In this document: positions 24,549-35,124 of the stretch, in pieces
Position numbering within the stretch: position 1 is the stretch's first letter
Layout: each line of letters begins with the position of its first letter
Origin: Phenylobacterium soli
Lineage (GTDB): Bacteria; Pseudomonadota; Alphaproteobacteria; Caulobacterales; Caulobacteraceae
Direction of reading: 5' to 3'
NCBI RefSeq assembly: GCF_003254475.1
Contig: NZ_QFYQ01000001.1
Coordinates: 2,170,001 to 2,234,000, forward strand
Length of the DNA: 64,000 bases
Position numbers and translations under genes: made by a program
Notes under the pieces: generated by a model
The model's database searches: none
Told to the model about the DNA's origin: nothing
The model's input: only the letters and a program-made list of their open reading frames with translations

Positions 24549-25612
24549 CCGCCAAGGACGCTCCGATCCTCATCACCGGCGGCGCCGGATTCATCGGCAG
24601 CAATCTCGCCGACCGCCTGGCGTCCGAGGGCCGCGAGGTGATGGTGTTCGACGCCCTGGCTCGCGCCGGCGTCGAGCGGAACCTCGCCTGGCTGAAGGCC
24701 CGCCACGGCGCCAAGATCACGCCCATCACCGCCGACATCCGCGACGATCGGGCGGTCGGCGAGGCCGTCAGCCAGGCGCGCTGCGTCTTCCACCTGGCGG
24801 CTCAGGTGGCGGTGACCACCAGCCTCGTGGACCCCGTCGAGGACTTCGACATCAACGTCCGCGGGGCAATGAACGTGCTCGAGGCGGTGCGTAATCTCGG
24901 CTCGGGCGCGCCGGTTATTTTCTCCAGCACGAACAAGGTCTACGGCGACCTGGCTGATGTTGCGCTGGAGCTCGCCGACGGCGCCTACCGGCCGTGCGAC
25001 GCCGAGGTGCGGGTGCGTGGCGTCTCCGAGAGCCGGCCGCTCGATTTCCACACGCCCTACGGGTGCTCGAAGGGGGCCGCCGACCAGTATGTCCTCGATT
25101 ACGCCCGCAGCTTCGGGACGCCGACCTGCGTCTTGCGGATGAGCTGCATCTACGGGCCGCGCCAGATGGGCACCGAGGACCAGGGCTGGGTCGCCCACTT
25201 CCTGATCCGCGCCCTGGAGGGTCAGCCGATCAGCATCTACGGCGACGGCTGCCAGGTCCGCGACATCCTCAACGTCGCCGACGCTGTGGACGCCTATCTC
25301 TCCGCATGGCGGCGGATCGAGCGCGTTTCCGGCCGCGCCTTCAACCTCGGTGGCGGACCGGCCAATGCGGTGAGCCTGCGGCAGTTGATCGACTACATCG
25401 AGGCGATCGTCGGCCGGCGGCTCGAGCTGTCGTTCTCCGACTGGCGAGCCGGTGACCAGCGCTACTACGTCTCCGACCCGTCCGCCGCCCGGCGCGAGCT
25501 GCAGCTCGGCGAGCCGCTCGACTGGCGCAGCGGTGTGGCCCAGCTCGCCGATTGGCTGGCCGCAGAACGTTCGGCGACGCCGCCGCGCCAGCGGGCGGAG
25601 GCGGTGTCCTGA
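24545..25612 (+). CDS. NAD-dependent epimerase (CDP-paratose 2-epimerase-like)
   Basis: A 355-residue extended SDR with TGGAGFIGSN at 11-20. FSSTNKVYGDLADV, DFHTPYGCSKGAADQYVLDY and RMSCIYGPRQMGTEDQGWVA follow the CDP-paratose/CDP-tyvelose 2-epimerase pattern closely; the YxxxK pair is YGCSK. Other CDP-dideoxyhexose genes are absent, so the substrate may be a different NDP-sugar. Coupled upstream (ATGA) and downstream (TGATG with the glycosyltransferase). Confidence 0.87.
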   Translation: MTAKDAPILITGGAGFIGSNLADRLASEGREVMVFDALARAGVERNLAWLKARHGAKITPITADIRDDRAVGEAVSQARCVFHLAAQVAVTTSLVDPVEDFDINVRGAMNVLEAVRNLGSGAPVIFSSTNKVYGDLADVALELADGAYRPCDAEVRVRGVSESRPLDFHTPYGCSKGAADQYVLDYARSFGTPTCVLRMSCIYGPRQMGTEDQGWVAHFLIRALEGQPISIYGDGCQVRDILNVADAVDAYLSAWRRIERVSGRAFNLGGGPANAVSLRQLIDYIEAIVGRRLELSFSDWRAGDQRYYVSDPSAARRELQLGEPLDWRSGVAQLADWLAAERSATPPRQRAEAVS

Positions 25613-26727
25613 TGACGCCTCCGCAGCCTCGCGTGCTGATGACCACCGACGCGGTGGGCGGGGTCTGGACCTATGCGATCGACCTGTCGCGCGGCGTCTC
25701 GCGGGCCGGGGTCGAGGTGACGCTGGTCAGCTTCGGCCCATCGCCCAGCCCCGATCAGGTGAAGGCGGCGCACGCCGTTCCCGGCCTCACCCTGGTGGAC
25801 ACCGGCCTGCCGCTCGACTGGATGGCCAACGAGCCGGCCGAGATTCTCGAGGCCGGCGCCGTGCTGCGCGGCCTTGCCCGGGCGCACCGGGCCGACGTGA
25901 TCCACCTCAACAGCCCGGCCCTGGCGGCGATCGGCGGCTTCGCGGCCCCGGTGATCGGCGCCTGCCATTCCTGCCTCGCCACCTGGTGGGCGGCGGTGAA
26001 GGACGGGCCCATGCCGCGGGACTTCCGCTGGCGCACCCAGGCTCTCTGGCAGGGGCTCCTGGCCTGCAACGCCCTGCTCGCCCCGACCGCCGCCTTCGCC
26101 GAAGCCACGGCGCGCACCTACGAGGTCCCGGTTCCCTTCGTGGTGCACAACGGTCGCGCGCCGGCGGGCCTGGCCCCGGCGCTCTGCGAGCCCATGGTCT
26201 TCACCTCCGGCCGTCTTTGGGACGAGGGCAAGAACGTCGCCGTCCTTGACGAGGCCGCTTCGCTGATCGCCGCTCCCCTCTATGCCGCCGGTCCGTTGAG
26301 CGGGCCCAACGGCGAGTGGCGGCGCCTCGGCTATGCCAAATCTCTCGGCCGCCTGTCGGCGCGGATCGTCGCCGAGTGGTTGGCCCGCGCGCCGGTCTAC
26401 GCCTCGAGCGCGCTCTACGAGCCGTTCGGGCTGGGCGTGCTGGAGGCGGCACAGGCCGGCTGCGCCCTGGTCCTGTCGGATATCCCGACCTTCCGCGAGC
26501 TGTGGGATGGCGCTGCCGTCTTCGTGCCGCCGCGCGACCCCAAGGGTTTCGCCCGGGCGATGGACCGGCTCCTGGCAGATCCGGCCGAGGCCGCGGTGCT
26601 GGCTGCGCAGGCGCGCGCGCGCGCCGGGCGGTACACCGTGCAGGCCATGGCGGCGGGCGTGCTCTCCATCTACCGCCAGTTCAACCCGGTGCGGTTTCAC
26701 GGGGTGATCGCGGGAGTGGCGGCGTGA
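25612..26727 (+). CDS. GT4-family glycosyltransferase
   Basis: A 371-residue GT-B glycosyltransferase. The N-terminal domain starts VLMTTDAVGGVWTYAIDLSR, and the C-terminal domain holds YEPFGLGVLEAAQAGCALVL, the EX7E motif typical of GT4 retaining enzymes. No membrane segment. Donor and acceptor unknown. Start ATG 25612 shares a base with the previous stop; the stop overlaps the next GTG start. Confidence 0.88.
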   Translation: MTPPQPRVLMTTDAVGGVWTYAIDLSRGVSRAGVEVTLVSFGPSPSPDQVKAAHAVPGLTLVDTGLPLDWMANEPAEILEAGAVLRGLARAHRADVIHLNSPALAAIGGFAAPVIGACHSCLATWWAAVKDGPMPRDFRWRTQALWQGLLACNALLAPTAAFAEATARTYEVPVPFVVHNGRAPAGLAPALCEPMVFTSGRLWDEGKNVAVLDEAASLIAAPLYAAGPLSGPNGEWRRLGYAKSLGRLSARIVAEWLARAPVYASSALYEPFGLGVLEAAQAGCALVLSDIPTFRELWDGAAVFVPPRDPKGFARAMDRLLADPAEAAVLAAQARARAGRYTVQAMAAGVLSIYRQFNPVRFHGVIAGVAA

Positions 26728-27836
26728 AGATCGTCTACTTCACCCACAGCCTCGCCTCCTGTTGGAATCACGGCAACGCGCACTTCCTGCGGGGCGTGCT
26801 GCGCGAGCTGATCCGCCGGGGTCATGCGGTGTCAGTCTACGAGCCGCAGGGCGCCTGGAGCTTGCAAAACCTGCTCGCCGACCACGGCGAGGGGGGGCTC
26901 GACGCTTATCGGGCGGCCTATCCGGAACTCTCCTCCACCGCCTTCGGGCCGCGGTTCGACCTCGCCGAAGCGCTCGACGGCGCCGACCTCGTCATCGTGC
27001 ACGAATGGAACGAGCCCGCCCTCGTGGCGCGGATCGGAGAAGCGCGGGCGAGGGGCGGGCGCTTCACCCTGCTGTTCCACGACACCCATCACCGGGCGGT
27101 CAGCGACCCCGATGCGATCCGCGCCTTCGACCTTTCGGGCTACGACGGGGTCCTGGCGTTCGGCGAAACCCTCGCCGAGGTCTATCGCCGCTGGGGTTGG
27201 AAGGGCCGGGTGTTCGTCTGGCACGAAGCGGCCGACATCGCCCTCTTCCATCCGCCAGCCGCGGAGCGCCAGCGCGACGGCCTCGTCTGGATCGGCAATT
27301 GGGGAGACGGCGAGCGCACCGCCGAACTCGAGGAGTTCCTGCTCGCTCCAGGGCAGGACGCCGGTCTTAGCCTCGACGTCTTTGGGGTGCGCTATCCCGA
27401 CGAGGCGAAGGCGCTCCTGGCCCGTTACGGCGCCCGCTATCGGGGCTGGCTGCCCAATGCCCGCGCGCCGGAGGTGTTCGGACGCGCCCTCGCGACTGTC
27501 CATGTGCCGCGCCGGTTCTATGTCGACCTGCTGCCGGGGATCCCCACCATCCGGGTCTTCGAGGCCCTGGCCTGCGGCGTGCCGCTGGTCTCCGCCCCCT
27601 GGTCCGACGCTGAGGGCCTGTTCCGCCCGGGCGAGGACTTCCTCGTCGCCGAGGACGGGGCACAAATGCGCGCCTGCCTGAACCGGCTCGCCGCCGATGC
27701 GGATCTGCGCGCCAGCCTTGTCCGCTCGGGGCTCGAGACCATCCGCGCGCGCCATACCTGCGCCCACCGCGCCGAGGAGCTGCTCGCCATCGCCGCGCGG
27801 CTCGGCGCCGCCGAACTCGTCGGGGAGACCGCCTGA
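26724..27836 (+). CDS. CgeB-like glycosyltransferase 1
   Basis: A 370-residue GT-B-like protein of the CgeB/Glyco_trans_1_2 type. The N terminus VKIVYFTHSLASCWNHGNAH shares the SxWxxGNAH layout of its three relatives here. The C-terminal half has VWIGNWGDGERT, then the conserved TIRVFEALACGVPLVSAPWS and a trailing helix with RHTCAHRAEEL. GTG start overlapping the previous stop (GTGA). Probably adds one sugar of the cluster glycan; specificity unknown. Confidence 0.83.
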   Translation: MKIVYFTHSLASCWNHGNAHFLRGVLRELIRRGHAVSVYEPQGAWSLQNLLADHGEGGLDAYRAAYPELSSTAFGPRFDLAEALDGADLVIVHEWNEPALVARIGEARARGGRFTLLFHDTHHRAVSDPDAIRAFDLSGYDGVLAFGETLAEVYRRWGWKGRVFVWHEAADIALFHPPAAERQRDGLVWIGNWGDGERTAELEEFLLAPGQDAGLSLDVFGVRYPDEAKALLARYGARYRGWLPNARAPEVFGRALATVHVPRRFYVDLLPGIPTIRVFEALACGVPLVSAPWSDAEGLFRPGEDFLVAEDGAQMRACLNRLAADADLRASLVRSGLETIRARHTCAHRAEELLAIAARLGAAELVGETA

Positions 27837-28931
27837 ATGAAGATCGCCTTCTACGGCTCGAGCCTGCTGTCGTCGTACTGGAACGGGGCGGCGACCTACT
27901 ATCGCGGCATGCTCTTCGAGCTGGCCAGGCGAGGCTATGACATCACCTTCTACGAACCGGACGCCTTCGACCGCCAGTCGCACCGTGACATCGATCCGCC
28001 GGACTGGGCCAGGGTCGTGGTCTATCCGGCGACCGAGACCGCCTGTCAGGCGGTGATCGGCGCGGCCGCGGGCGCCGACGTGGTGGTCAAGGCGAGCGGG
28101 GTCGGGGTCTTCGACGACGAGCTGCTCGAAGGGGTCATGGCCGTCGCGCCGGCGCACGCCGTCAAGATCTTCTGGGACGTCGACGCCCCGGCCACGATCG
28201 CCAGCCTGCGGGCTGACGATGGCCTCGTGATGCACCGCGTGCTGCCCAAGCTCGACATGGTGCTGACCTACGGCGGCGGACCGCCGGTGATTGCCGCCTA
28301 CGAAGCCCTCGGCGCGCGCTTCTGCCGGCCGATCTACAACGCGCTGGATCCGGCCACCCACCACCCGGTCGGAGCCGATCCGCGCTACGCGGGTGACCTC
28401 AACTTCCTGGCCAACCGGCTGCCGGATCGTGAGGCGCGGGTCGAGGAGTTCTTCCTGAAGCCCGCCGCCGCCCTGGCGGACCGCCGCTTCCTGATCGGCG
28501 GTGAAGGCTGGGGCGACAAATCCATGCCGGCCAACGTCCGAAAGGCCGGCCATGTCGGCACTGCCGACCACAACGCCTTCAACACCTCGGCCCTGGCGGT
28601 GCTGAACGTCGCCCGCGACTCCATGGCCGACGTCGGCTTCTCGCCGGCTACCCGGGTGTTCGAGGCGGCGGGGGCGGGCGCCTGCCTGATCACCGACGCC
28701 TGGGAAGGCATCGAGCTCTTCCTGACCCCCGAGGAGGAGGTGCTTGTCGCCCGCGACGGTCAGGATGTCGCCGATCACCTCCTGCGCCTGACGCCGGAGC
28801 GCGCCCGCGCCATCGGCGAGGCGGCCCGCCAGAGGATCCTCTCCGAACACACCTACGCCCGCCGGGCCGCGGAGGTGGACGCGCTGCTGCGCGACCAACT
28901 CGCCGCAAAGCGCGAAAGGAGCCTGGCGTGA
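27837..28931 (+). CDS. CgeB-like glycosyltransferase 2
   Basis: A 364-residue relative of the flanking genes. The start MKIAFYGSSLLSSYWNGAAT has the same short strand plus SYWNG motif. The middle holds YNALDPATHHPV and LNFLANRLPDREARVEEFFL, and the C terminus TRVFEAAGAGACLITDAWEG with EHTYARRAAEV. It starts on the base after the previous stop (TGAATG) and overlaps the next start by GTGA. Acceptor and donor not predictable. Confidence 0.83.
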   Translation: MKIAFYGSSLLSSYWNGAATYYRGMLFELARRGYDITFYEPDAFDRQSHRDIDPPDWARVVVYPATETACQAVIGAAAGADVVVKASGVGVFDDELLEGVMAVAPAHAVKIFWDVDAPATIASLRADDGLVMHRVLPKLDMVLTYGGGPPVIAAYEALGARFCRPIYNALDPATHHPVGADPRYAGDLNFLANRLPDREARVEEFFLKPAAALADRRFLIGGEGWGDKSMPANVRKAGHVGTADHNAFNTSALAVLNVARDSMADVGFSPATRVFEAAGAGACLITDAWEGIELFLTPEEEVLVARDGQDVADHLLRLTPERARAIGEAARQRILSEHTYARRAAEVDALLRDQLAAKRERSLA

Positions 28932-30034
28932 AGCTCGTCGTCCTCGGCCTGTCGCTGTCCTCGTCCTGGGGCAACGGCCACGCCACGACATACCGGGCCC
29001 TGCTCCGCGCCTTCGCCGAGCGCGGACACGAGGTCCTGTTCCTCGAGCGCGACACGCCCTGGTATGCCGCGCACCGCGACCTGAAGGCCTGCGAATTCGC
29101 CGAACTCGCGCTCTACTCCAGTCTCGACGAGCTGAAGCGCCGCTGGACGCGCGAGGTGGAGCGGGCCGATGCGGTGATGGTCGGCTCCTATGTGCCGGAT
29201 GGCGTGGCGGTGGGCCGCTGGGTTCAGGAGACGGCGCTCGGCGTCACCGCCTTCTACGACATCGACACGCCCGTGACCCTGGCACGGCTCGCCGCGGGCG
29301 ATGAGGAGTATCTCGCGCCCGATCTGATCCCCGGCTACCGCCTCTACCTGTCGTTCACCGGCGGACCGACGCTGCGCCGCATCGAGCGGACCTATGGGTC
29401 GCCCGCTGCGCGGGCGCTTTACTGCTCGGTGGACGCCGAGGCCTACCGGCCCATGCCCGGCCCGCAGAAGTGGGACCTCTCCTATCTCGGCACCTATTCG
29501 GCCGACCGTCAGCCGACGCTGGAGGCGCTGCTGCTTGAGCCGGCCCGCCGAGCGCCGCACCTGCGCTTCTGCGTGGCGGGGCCGCAGTATCCGGCGGGCA
29601 TCGCCTGGCCGGAGAACGTCGAGCGCATCGAGCACGTCGGCCCCGCCGACCACCCGGCCTTCTATGCGGCGAGCCGCTACACCCTGAACGTCACCCGGGC
29701 CGACATGATCGCGGCGGGCTATTCGCCCAGCGTGCGGCTGTTCGAGGCCGGCGCCTGCGCGACACCGATCATCTCGGATGTCTGGGACGGGCTCTCCACC
29801 CTGCTGGAGCCGGGCCGCGAGATCGTCCTGGCGAGCCGCGCCGGCGAGGTGCTCGCCGCGCTGGAGTCCACCGACGAGCCCGGCCGCCGGGCGATGGGCG
29901 AGGCGGCGCGCCGGCGGATCCTCGCCCAGCACACCGCCGTCCACCGCGCCGCCGAGCTCGAGGCCCACCTGCGCGGCGCCACGGACGACCGGATGCTCGC
30001 CGCAGAGCCTCGCCTCGCCAGCCTCCCAACCTAG
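28928..30034 (+). CDS. CgeB-like glycosyltransferase 3
   Basis: A 368-residue protein strikingly similar to the gene at 33251-34342. Both begin MKLVV.GL..SSSWGNGHAT and share YDIDTPVTLARLAAG or its close variant, LSYLGTY..DRQPT and an RLFEA..C..PI..DVW. C-terminal motif. The pair probably arose by duplication. GTG start at 28928 coupled to the previous gene. A 33-nt gap follows before the next gene, the largest in this operon. Confidence 0.83.
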   Translation: MKLVVLGLSLSSSWGNGHATTYRALLRAFAERGHEVLFLERDTPWYAAHRDLKACEFAELALYSSLDELKRRWTREVERADAVMVGSYVPDGVAVGRWVQETALGVTAFYDIDTPVTLARLAAGDEEYLAPDLIPGYRLYLSFTGGPTLRRIERTYGSPAARALYCSVDAEAYRPMPGPQKWDLSYLGTYSADRQPTLEALLLEPARRAPHLRFCVAGPQYPAGIAWPENVERIEHVGPADHPAFYAASRYTLNVTRADMIAAGYSPSVRLFEAGACATPIISDVWDGLSTLLEPGREIVLASRAGEVLAALESTDEPGRRAMGEAARRRILAQHTAVHRAAELEAHLRGATDDRMLAAEPRLASLPT

Positions 30035-30067
30035 TCCCTCCCACGACCGCCTCAAGGAACCGTGCAG

Positions 30068-31084
<1,017 letters not shown>

Positions 31085-31088
31085 ACCC

Positions 31089-32516
31089 ATGCGGGCCGAG
31101 GCGCACCCTGAGGCCCACCCAGGCGCGGCGGCGCCGTCCCCGGCGCGGCCCGCCGAAGGACGCATCCGGCCGGAGGCCGTGCGGGCCTATGACATCCGCG
31201 GCGTGGCGGGACGCGACATCGACCGATCGGGCGCCTATGCGCTGGGTCTTTCCTACGCCGCCGCGGCGCGGCGGGAGGGGCTGTCGCGGGTCGGGGTCGG
31301 GCGCGACGGGCGGCTGAGCTCGGCGAGCCTGGAGCAGGCGCTGGTCTGGGGCCTGATGGACGGCGGGCTGCGGGTCGAGCGCATCGGCCTCGGGCCTACG
31401 CCCATGCTGGGTTACGCCGCCCGGGAGCTGGGCCTGGACGGGGCGGTGATGGTCACCGCCTCGCACAATCCGCCGGGCGAGAACGGCTTCAAGATCCTGA
31501 TGGGCGATCAGCGGGTCCACGGCGAGCGGCTGCGCGAGCTGGTGGAGAGCGAGGGCGAGCGCGAGACCTGCGGCTCGGCCCGCCGGGTCGACGTGATCGA
31601 CGCCTATGTCGACGAGCTGGCGCGGTCGGCGGACGGCATGGCGCCGCTGAAGATCGCCTGGGACTGCGGCCACGGGGCGACCGGACCGGCAGTGGAGCGG
31701 CTGGCGCCGCGACTGCCGGGCGTACACCACCTGATCAACACCGAGGTCGACGGCCGCTTCCCGGCGCACCATCCGGATCCGGCGGTGGCGGCGAACCTCT
31801 CGCAGCTTGCGGCGCGGGTCATCGCCGAGGGCTGCGACCTCGGGGTGGCGTTCGATGGCGACGGCGACCGGCTCGGCGTGGTCGACGCCGAGGGCCGCGT
31901 ACTGTGGGCCGACCAGCTGCTGCTGCTGCTGGCCCGCGATCTCCTCCTCGAGCGGCCCGGTGCGGCGGTGGTGGGCGACGTGAAGTGCTCCAAGGTGCTG
32001 TTCGACGGCGTGACCCAGGCCGGCGGCCGGGCGGCGATCTCGCCGTCGGGCTATGTGCTGGTGCGCGAGACGATGCAGCGGGAGGCGGCGGCCCTGGCCG
32101 GCGAGCTCTCGGGGCACATCTTCTTCGCCGAGGGCTGGGGCGGCGTCGACGACGCGCTCTATGCGGCCGTGCGGACCTTCAAGGCGCTGTCGCGGCTGCC
32201 GGGCGGGCTGGCGGGATTTCGCGACAGCCTCCCGCCGAGCTTCGCCACGCCCGAGCTGCGGCTGGCGGCGCCCGAGGCGCGCAAGGCGCAGATCGTCGCC
32301 GAGGTGGCCGAGCGGCTGGCGGGCGAGGGCGGAACCTTCGATGCGGCGCTCGGCCTTCGCGTCGAGCGGCCGGACGGCTGGTGGCTGCTGCGCGCCTCGG
32401 GCACCGAGCCGAAGCTGACCTGCCGATGCGAGGCGGTTCATCCCGACGGCCTGGAGCGGCTGCGCGCCGAGCTGAAGGACCACCTGGCGAGGAGCGGGAT
32501 CGAGGCCGAGGTCTAG
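31089..32516 (+). CDS. Phosphomannomutase/phosphoglucomutase
   Basis: A 475-residue alpha-D-phosphohexomutase interconverting hexose 6- and 1-phosphates. The phosphoserine loop VTASHNPPGENGFKI carries Ser125, the metal loop is AFDGDGDRLGVV, and the C-terminal phosphate-binding loop is LLRASGTEPKL. The first ~25 residues are an Ala/Pro-rich extension before RPEAVRAYDIRG, so a shorter start is possible but no better one stands out. It would supply hexose-1-phosphate for NDP-sugars of the cluster. Its stop overlaps that of the convergent nucleotidyltransferase by 4 bp. Confidence 0.92.
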   Translation: MRAEAHPEAHPGAAAPSPARPAEGRIRPEAVRAYDIRGVAGRDIDRSGAYALGLSYAAAARREGLSRVGVGRDGRLSSASLEQALVWGLMDGGLRVERIGLGPTPMLGYAARELGLDGAVMVTASHNPPGENGFKILMGDQRVHGERLRELVESEGERETCGSARRVDVIDAYVDELARSADGMAPLKIAWDCGHGATGPAVERLAPRLPGVHHLINTEVDGRFPAHHPDPAVAANLSQLAARVIAEGCDLGVAFDGDGDRLGVVDAEGRVLWADQLLLLLARDLLLERPGAAVVGDVKCSKVLFDGVTQAGGRAAISPSGYVLVRETMQREAAALAGELSGHIFFAEGWGGVDDALYAAVRTFKALSRLPGGLAGFRDSLPPSFATPELRLAAPEARKAQIVAEVAERLAGEGGTFDAALGLRVERPDGWWLLRASGTEPKLTCRCEAVHPDGLERLRAELKDHLARSGIEAEV

Positions 32517-33247
32517 GCCTTGGTCACGACGCCGCCGAGCAGGGCCAGCGCCTCGCGGTAGCCGTGCAGGGTGCCGACGTCGACGTAGCCCTCGCCATGC
32601 GGCGCGGACCAGGCCTCGCCGCCGCGGGCGATCCAGGCGTTGACCAGGGTGCCGAGGTACTCGTCCTCGCGCTCGCGCTCGAGCCACAGGGCGTGCAGCT
32701 CGTGGAACACGCGGCCCGGGGCCTTGAAGGCGCCCCAGATCCAGCGCGAGGCCGGCGCGGCGGACTTCACCTGGATCTCGGCGATGCGGCCCGCCTCGTC
32801 GGCGACCACGGCGTCGAAGTGCTGTGGCGCCTCGACGGGGAAGGTCAGGAAGGAGAAGCGGTCGTCGGGCAGGCGGGCGAGGCCGTCCTCGGGGAACCAG
32901 ATGGTGTCGGGCAGGCCGACGGCCACCGGCTCGTCGGGGCCGATCAGCGGCAGGGCGCGGAAGATGGCGTCGCAGAGCCCGGCGGCGCGCGGCTGGACCA
33001 CATAGGCGAAGTCCACTCCGTCCACCCGGTCGCCGTAGTAGCGCAGGATGTCGTCCTTGTGGGGCGAGATGACGAAGCAGATCTTGCTGGCGCCGCCGCG
33101 CGCCAGACGATCGACGAGGTACTCGCTGACCGCCCGCGGCCGCTCGGTCCCGCCTTCATGGCGCACGCCCACCGGCAGCAGTTCCTTAGAGAAGGCGAGG
33201 GGCTGGATGCGCGTGCCCTGGCCGGCGGCGGGAATGACGCCCCACAT
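32513..33247 (-). CDS. NDP-sugar nucleotidyltransferase
   Basis: A 244-residue protein with the nucleotidyltransferase start GVIPAAGQGTRIQPL and PKELLPV-like SKELLPV at 20-26. Other marks are the conserved PDTIW region (an Asp for metal) and KSAAPASRWIWGAF. It belongs with glucose-1-phosphate thymidylyl-/uridylyltransferases but is shorter, lacking any C-terminal beta-helix. It presumably activates the hexose-1-phosphate from the convergent mutase (inference). Starts 3 nt after the fourth CgeB-like gene. Confidence 0.86.
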   Translation of the reverse strand: MWGVIPAAGQGTRIQPLAFSKELLPVGVRHEGGTERPRAVSEYLVDRLARGGASKICFVISPHKDDILRYYGDRVDGVDFAYVVQPRAAGLCDAIFRALPLIGPDEPVAVGLPDTIWFPEDGLARLPDDRFSFLTFPVEAPQHFDAVVADEAGRIAEIQVKSAAPASRWIWGAFKAPGRVFHELHALWLEREREDEYLGTLVNAWIARGGEAWSAPHGEGYVDVGTLHGYREALALLGGVVTKA

Positions 33248-33250
33248 GGC

Positions 33251-34342
33251 TCAGGCCTCCTGGAGGTCCCCGGCCGCGGCCGGGGACGAGGCGGAGAGAT
33301 AGCCGATGAGCTGGCCGGCGCGGCGGGCGCTGGTGTGCTCGTCGAGGGTGCGCTCGCGGGCGGCCGCGGCGACGGCCGCGAGGTCAGCGGGCGCAAGGTC
33401 GAGGGCGGCCAGGGCGTCGTCGGTGGTGCGGGCGGTGAGGATCTCGCGGCCCGGCTCGAAGAACAGGTCGAGGCCTTCCCAGACGTCGGTCAGGATCGGC
33501 GCCCCGCAGGCGGCGGCCTCGAACAGCCGGCCGGAGGGGCAGTAGCCGAGGTCGGCCATGTCGCGGCGGGTGGCGTTCAGGGTCAGGCTCGAAGAGGCGA
33601 AGAAGGCGCCGTGCTCGGGCGGGGCGACGTGGTCGAGGAAGAAGATGTTATCGCTCCACGGGAAGGCCTCGCCGTAGCCGGAGCCGCCGAGCAGGAAGCG
33701 CAGGTCGGGCCGGCGGCGCGCCGGCTCGGCGAAGAGGGCGGCGACGGTCGGCTGGCGGTCGGTCGCATAGGTGCCGAGGTAGGAGAGGTCGGCCGCGAAC
33801 CGCGGCTGCGGCGGGCCGGGGCGATGGGCGTCGGGATCGACGTGGCCGTAAAGCGGCAGGGCGCGGCGCGCGCCGAGCTCGCGCTCCAGCCGCACCAGGG
33901 CCTCGCCGCCGGTGTAGCTGAGGACCAGGTCGAAGGCCGAGAGGCCCTCGGCGGGAAGGTAGTCGACCCCCTCGCCGGCGGCGAGCCGCGCGAGGGTGAC
34001 CGGCGTGTCCATGTCGTAGAACACCGCCCGGCGGGCGGCCTCGCAGGCGAGGGCGGCGGCGGCCGGGCCGTCGGGGCAGTAGGAGGTGACGATCACCGCG
34101 TCGGCGGCGCGGATCTCGGAGAGGGCGCGCGCGGCGAGGTCGGCCCAGTCGGCGTAGAGCACGAGCTCGCCGGCGGGGAGGTCTAAGAGGTCGCGGTGGC
34201 GGGCGTAGTAGGGGACGTCGCGCTCGAAGAAGGTCACCTCACACTGTTGCGCCGCGAGCGCCTTGATCAGTCCCCGCCAGAGCGTCGCGTGGCCATTGCC
34301 CCAGGACGACGACACCGTCAGGCCGAAGACCACGAGCTTCAT
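33251..34342 (-). CDS. CgeB-like glycosyltransferase 4
   Basis: A 363-residue paralogue of the gene at 28928-30034 (MKLVVFGLTVSSSWGNGHAT; YDMDTPVTLARLAAGEG; LSYLGTYATDRQPTVAAL). Three Met codons start the frame at 34351, 34348 and 34342. The GAGGG ribosome site abuts the first and sits 9 nt from the last, so 34342 is chosen, which also matches the paralogue's start. Forms a two-gene operon with the nucleotidyltransferase. Donor and acceptor unknown. Confidence 0.85.
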   Translation of the reverse strand: MKLVVFGLTVSSSWGNGHATLWRGLIKALAAQQCEVTFFERDVPYYARHRDLLDLPAGELVLYADWADLAARALSEIRAADAVIVTSYCPDGPAAAALACEAARRAVFYDMDTPVTLARLAAGEGVDYLPAEGLSAFDLVLSYTGGEALVRLERELGARRALPLYGHVDPDAHRPGPPQPRFAADLSYLGTYATDRQPTVAALFAEPARRRPDLRFLLGGSGYGEAFPWSDNIFFLDHVAPPEHGAFFASSSLTLNATRRDMADLGYCPSGRLFEAAACGAPILTDVWEGLDLFFEPGREILTARTTDDALAALDLAPADLAAVAAAARERTLDEHTSARRAGQLIGYLSASSPAAAGDLQEA

Positions 34343-34419
34343 GCGCATCATCCCTCGGCCACGGCGTGCGCCTGGCCCTGGGGACGGAACGAGCCGGCTT
34401 CGACGGGGGTTCCGGCCGC

Positions 34420-35001
34420 ATGGACGGCGCGGACGGTACCGGCAGGAGCGGGGGCGAGAGAGCGGCCGAGGCGGGCCGGATGCGCGAGGCGCGGGACATG
34501 GCCGCGGTGCTCCGCCGCAACATCGAGGCCATGCGCGCCCAGCGGGAGCGCGAGGAGGCCGAGGCGAGCCTCGCCCAACGGCTGGCCGATCGGATCACGG
34601 CCTTCACCGGGTCTCTGGCGTTCGTCGGCGTGCACGTCGTGCTGGTGGGCGGCTGGGTGGCGACCAACCTCGGCTGGGCGCCCGGCGTCCGCCCGTTCGA
34701 CCCGAGCTTCGTGATCCTGGCGACGGTGGCCTCGGTGGAGGCGATCTTCCTGACCACCTTCGTGCTGATCAGCCAGAACCGCACCGCCGCCCTGGCCGAG
34801 AAGCGGGCGGCCCTGGACCTGCAGATCAACCTGCTGGCCGAATACGAGATCACCCAGCTCGTGCGCCTGCTGCGGGCGGTGGCCGAGAAGGTCGGGGTGG
34901 CCGACCTGCCGCAGCCGGAGCTCGAGGAGATCGCGCGCGAGGTCGAGCCCGAGGCGGTGCTCGAGGAGATCGAGGCTCAGGAGGAGGCGATGCGGGAGTA
35001 G
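34420..35001 (+). CDS. DUF1003 membrane protein
   Basis: About 193 residues from ATG 34420. Two transmembrane segments (roughly FTGSLAFVGVHVVLVGGWVA and VILATVASVEAIFLTTFVLI) are followed by the DUF1003 hallmark SQNRTAALAEKRAALDLQIN, and the C terminus is acidic and helical. Family function is unknown. The frame is open from GTG 34366 and another Met follows at 34480, so the start is uncertain. Divergent from the glycan genes; no link to them is evident. Confidence 0.83.
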   Translation: MDGADGTGRSGGERAAEAGRMREARDMAAVLRRNIEAMRAQREREEAEASLAQRLADRITAFTGSLAFVGVHVVLVGGWVATNLGWAPGVRPFDPSFVILATVASVEAIFLTTFVLISQNRTAALAEKRAALDLQINLLAEYEITQLVRLLRAVAEKVGVADLPQPELEEIAREVEPEAVLEEIEAQEEAMRE

Positions 35002-35008
35002 GGGCCGG

Positions 35009-35099
35009 ACCACGAAAGACACGAAAGGCGCGGAAGCGCTGGGCGCGCGCAGGCGCGGCGCAGGTCGGTCGAGCTGCGCGGGGTTCGGGGTTTCGTGGT
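35009..35099. repeat. Short element with 9-bp terminal inverted repeats ACCACGAAA/TTTCGTGGT
   Basis: ACCACGAAA (35009-35017) and TTTCGTGGT (35091-35099) bound ~91 bp of non-coding DNA just after the DUF1003 gene. A second ACACGAAA lies inside. The wording resembles the dispersed intergenic palindromes of many Proteobacteria. Confidence 0.5.
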
Positions 35100-35124
35100 G
35101 TTGGGGGCGCGTGACGGCTCGGGG

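Noticed and set aside
24545..25612. Complete CDP-tyvelose/paratose pathway
   Set aside because: Only the 2-epimerase-like gene is present; the CDP-glucose genes and the 3-deoxygenation enzymes are absent, so the epimerase probably acts on another sugar.
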